This document shows positions 5,433-7,117 of a stretch of DNA of 7,117 nucleotides, in pieces. The notes below the pieces were generated by a model. That model ran no database searches. It was not told where the DNA came from and saw only the letters and a list, made by a program, of their open reading frames with translations. Made by a program: the position numbers and the translations under genes. This stretch comes from Planctomycetota bacterium (GTDB lineage Bacteria; Planctomycetota; Planctomycetia; Pirellulales; Pirellulaceae). The stretch's first letter is position 1. Every line of letters starts with the position of its first letter. The stretch spans positions 1-7,117 of the forward strand of contig JAHWKS010000274.1 of assembly GCA_019347795.1 (NCBI GenBank), in the 5' to 3' direction.

Positions 5433-6848
5433 TCACAACCCGCTCTGCGGCGAAGGCGAGAACGCAAAATCGACCGCGGGGCGGAATTCCCGGCAGGCTG
5501 GCGAGGCCGCCGCCATCCGCCGCTCGGCGAGCGTCACGCCGATGCCGCCCACGAAAAAGATCAGCGACATGTCCAAGGGCGTAAACGTAATCTCATGGCC
5601 GAGCATCTGCCAGAACGCGATGGCCAGCACCGCCAGCCATAAGACGCCGTGGCGCCGCATCCCGGGCGGGGCCCCCGCGTCGCGGGCCAATCGCCATCCG
5701 CGCCGGGTCCAGTGGTAGAAGACGCCGAGAAACAGCGCCAGCCCCACCAGGCCCGTCTCGGTCAGCACGCTCAGGAACGTGTTGTGATGGACGTATCCGC
5801 GGATGGACTCCAGGTTCAGATCGACCGAGCGGTCGCCCAGGTACGGCAACTTGGCGGAGGCGAACTGACCGAAGCCGAAGCCGGCGATCGGACGGTCGCA
5901 GAACATCAGCCAGGAAACGTAGGTGAAGCTCTTCCGCATGTCGGCCGAATGTCGCGTGTCGGCGACCGTTCCTTCGCGCTCCAGCCCTAAGATCGAGTCC
6001 ATCTTCGCCACACCCACGACAAGTGCGGCGGCTGCCATGCTCGCGAGAGCGGCGTTCCTCACCCGACCTTTGAGCGTCAGGCCGAGCGTGAGTAACGCCG
6101 CGGCGCCCGCCCCCAGCCAGACGGTGCGCGTCTTCGTAAAGAACAAGGCGGCGAGAAACGCCGGGATCAGCGCTGCAAGCAGGATTCCTCCATGCCGCGC
6201 GACCCGCTCCCGCCAGAGCCAAACACAAACGAGGCACGTCGCCAGATACACGCCGTAGCTGACGGCATGAACCATCGGACCGCGGGAGCGGCCGAAGTGA
6301 AGCCCCAGCTCCGGCGCCGCGATGTAACGGGGAAACACCAGCGACCACTGCCCCGCCGCCTCCAAGAGTCCGATGGCCGCGAGGTAAACGCCGAAGACCG
6401 CCAGACCCGTCTGCACGCCGTTGACGCTCGCTTCATTGAGCGGCAGCCGCCGCCCGAGGAAGTACAGCGTCAGCGGGATGTAGTAGCCGTTAATCAGATG
6501 CTGGATCACCGGCACGTCGCCCACCGCGGGCGATCGCCAATCGTGGGTGAAGGCGCTCAGCGTCAGCCACGCGACCAGTCCGAGCAACAGCCAATCGAGC
6601 GGCGCCATCGTTTGCGGCGCGGTTCGGCCCAGCCGCCACTGGAACGCGAAGGCCCCGCACAACGCCACCAGATAGAAGCGATCGAGCGAGAACGTGATCC
6701 CGGCGAGATCTACGCTCCAGAAGTACGGCCCGAAGCAACTGGCCAGCACCAGGTACAGCAGACAACCGGCGACCAGCGATCCGCGGAGCGCCAGGTACGC
6801 GCCCCAGACGGCGCCGACTGCGACGGCGATGAGGATCAGAAAGGTCAT
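5433..6848 (-). CDS. O-antigen polymerase/ligase family membrane protein (Wzy/WaaL-like)
   Basis: This 471-residue protein has about 12 hydrophobic spans, starting with MTFLILIAVAVGAVWGAYLA. It carries the landmarks of the O-antigen ligase/polymerase (Wzy_C) superfamily: RGPMVHAVSYG (189-199, with R189 and H194), TKTRTVWLG (238-246), RPIAGFGFGQFA (319-330), and HHNTFLSVLTETGLVG (354-369) at the end of a large presumed periplasmic loop (about 284-356). The last spans are followed by a tail of about 30 residues. Such inner-membrane proteins join undecaprenyl-linked glycan repeats into a polymer (Wzy) or transfer the glycan to lipid A-core or another acceptor (WaaL); sequence alone does not separate these. 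It begins 25 bp after the preceding gene and is followed by the ExeA-like ATPase, fitting an exopolysaccharide or envelope glycan operon. Confidence 0.9.
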   Translation of the reverse strand: MTFLILIAVAVGAVWGAYLALRGSLVAGCLLYLVLASCFGPYFWSVDLAGITFSLDRFYLVALCGAFAFQWRLGRTAPQTMAPLDWLLLGLVAWLTLSAFTHDWRSPAVGDVPVIQHLINGYYIPLTLYFLGRRLPLNEASVNGVQTGLAVFGVYLAAIGLLEAAGQWSLVFPRYIAAPELGLHFGRSRGPMVHAVSYGVYLATCLVCVWLWRERVARHGGILLAALIPAFLAALFFTKTRTVWLGAGAAALLTLGLTLKGRVRNAALASMAAAALVVGVAKMDSILGLEREGTVADTRHSADMRKSFTYVSWLMFCDRPIAGFGFGQFASAKLPYLGDRSVDLNLESIRGYVHHNTFLSVLTETGLVGLALFLGVFYHWTRRGWRLARDAGAPPGMRRHGVLWLAVLAIAFWQMLGHEITFTPLDMSLIFFVGGIGVTLAERRMAAASPACREFRPAVDFAFSPSPQSGL

Positions 6849-6873
6849 GCCGAGAATTCCGCTGCTGCCGGCG

Positions 6874-7117
6874 TCAGTTCCGGGAGGCGGGATCCTCCGC
6901 GAGCCGCGCCAACGCCTCTTTCAAGGATAGGCTGCGAACGGGAGCTTCGACGACGTTGTTCACCGGACGCGATCGCCGCCCGTGCTTCCGGAGAATGAAT
7001 TGCGGCAGCGAGCTGTTCGCCGCCGCGGCCGCAACCCGCTGCGGAACGGCCCGAGTGGGCGTCGCAGTCGGCGTGACGACGGCGGCCAGACGGATGATCT
7101 CGACATCCGCTTTCCGG
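6874..7117 (-). CDS. C-terminal end of an unidentified gene upstream of the polymerase
   Basis: About 80 codons are open on the minus strand from the right edge to a TGA at 6874-6876. The visible part begins KADVEIIRLAAVVTP, continues through a Thr/Pro/Ala-rich low-complexity stretch, then a basic segment (LRKHGRRSRP), and ends SLSLKEALARLAEDPASRN. No domain is recognisable. Its position 25 bp upstream of the polymerase suggests another envelope-glycan gene, for example a chain-length determinant or glycosyltransferase, but the sequence does not prove it. A second minus-strand frame is also open to the edge and would overlap the polymerase start as ATGA; I prefer the first because its residue make-up looks more protein-like. 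Confidence 0.5.
   Translation of the reverse strand, partial: RKADVEIIRLAAVVTPTATPTRAVPQRVAAAAANSSLPQFILRKHGRRSRPVNNVVEAPVRSLSLKEALARLAEDPASRN

Noticed and set aside
5327..5467. Longer start for the ATPase at 5467
   Set aside because: The added 47 residues are Arg-rich, unlike the family N-terminus, and overlap the polymerase gene; the start at 5326 has a GGAG site and the family-typical first residues.
6192..6998. A 268-residue plus-strand frame opposite the polymerase N-terminus
   Set aside because: It is highly charged and Arg/Gln-rich, the mirror of membrane-protein codons, with no recognisable motif.
1..7117. CRISPR array, tRNA/rRNA, insertion sequence or integrase
   Set aside because: No regularly spaced repeats, no cloverleaf-like or rRNA-like sequence, and no transposase or recombinase motif were seen on either strand.

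Overview
The window looks like a high-GC planctomycete chromosome, most likely Pirellulales-like. The evidence is a Planctomycetes/Verrucomicrobia-type 'membrane-bound dehydrogenase' protein, a cytosolic Hanks-type kinase with a very planctomycete-like sequence, an ExeA-like ATPase next to an O-antigen polymerase/ligase, and small DUF433 and RelE/ParE-like genes. This placement is an inference from family content; no rRNA or other marker gene is present.

Layout: (1) 1-1261, minus strand: the N-terminal 420 codons of a secreted PVC-type beta-propeller 'dehydrogenase' that runs off the left edge. (2) 1371-1897, minus strand: a two-gene toxin-antitoxin-like pair, DUF433 first and then an uncharacterised 86-residue protein, joined by an ATGA overlap. 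(3) 1898-2041: a divergent intergenic region. (4) 2042-3520, plus strand: the highlight, a single 492-residue protein that joins a complete typical 2-Cys peroxiredoxin (peroxidatic Cys60, resolving Cys177) to a complete serine/threonine protein kinase through a very short linker. (5) 3624-4192, minus strand: a second toxin-antitoxin-like pair, again with an ATGA overlap, ending convergently with the kinase. (6) 4193-4504: no confident gene; a minus-strand frame interrupted by one TAG lies here. (7) 4505-7117, minus strand: part of an envelope or exopolysaccharide operon, consisting of the 3' end of an unidentified gene, a multi-spanning O-antigen polymerase/ligase, and an ExeA-like AAA ATPase.

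The most notable system is the peroxiredoxin-kinase fusion. All the catalytic residues I looked for are present in both halves, apart from a HRD-to-HGD change in the kinase. This suggests a soluble one-protein peroxide sensor in which the redox state of the peroxiredoxin could control kinase output. It sits alone on the plus strand between two toxin-antitoxin-like modules, which gives the middle of the window the look of an accessory insertion between a PVC dehydrogenase gene and a polysaccharide locus. No tRNA, rRNA, CRISPR array, transposase or integrase was seen.
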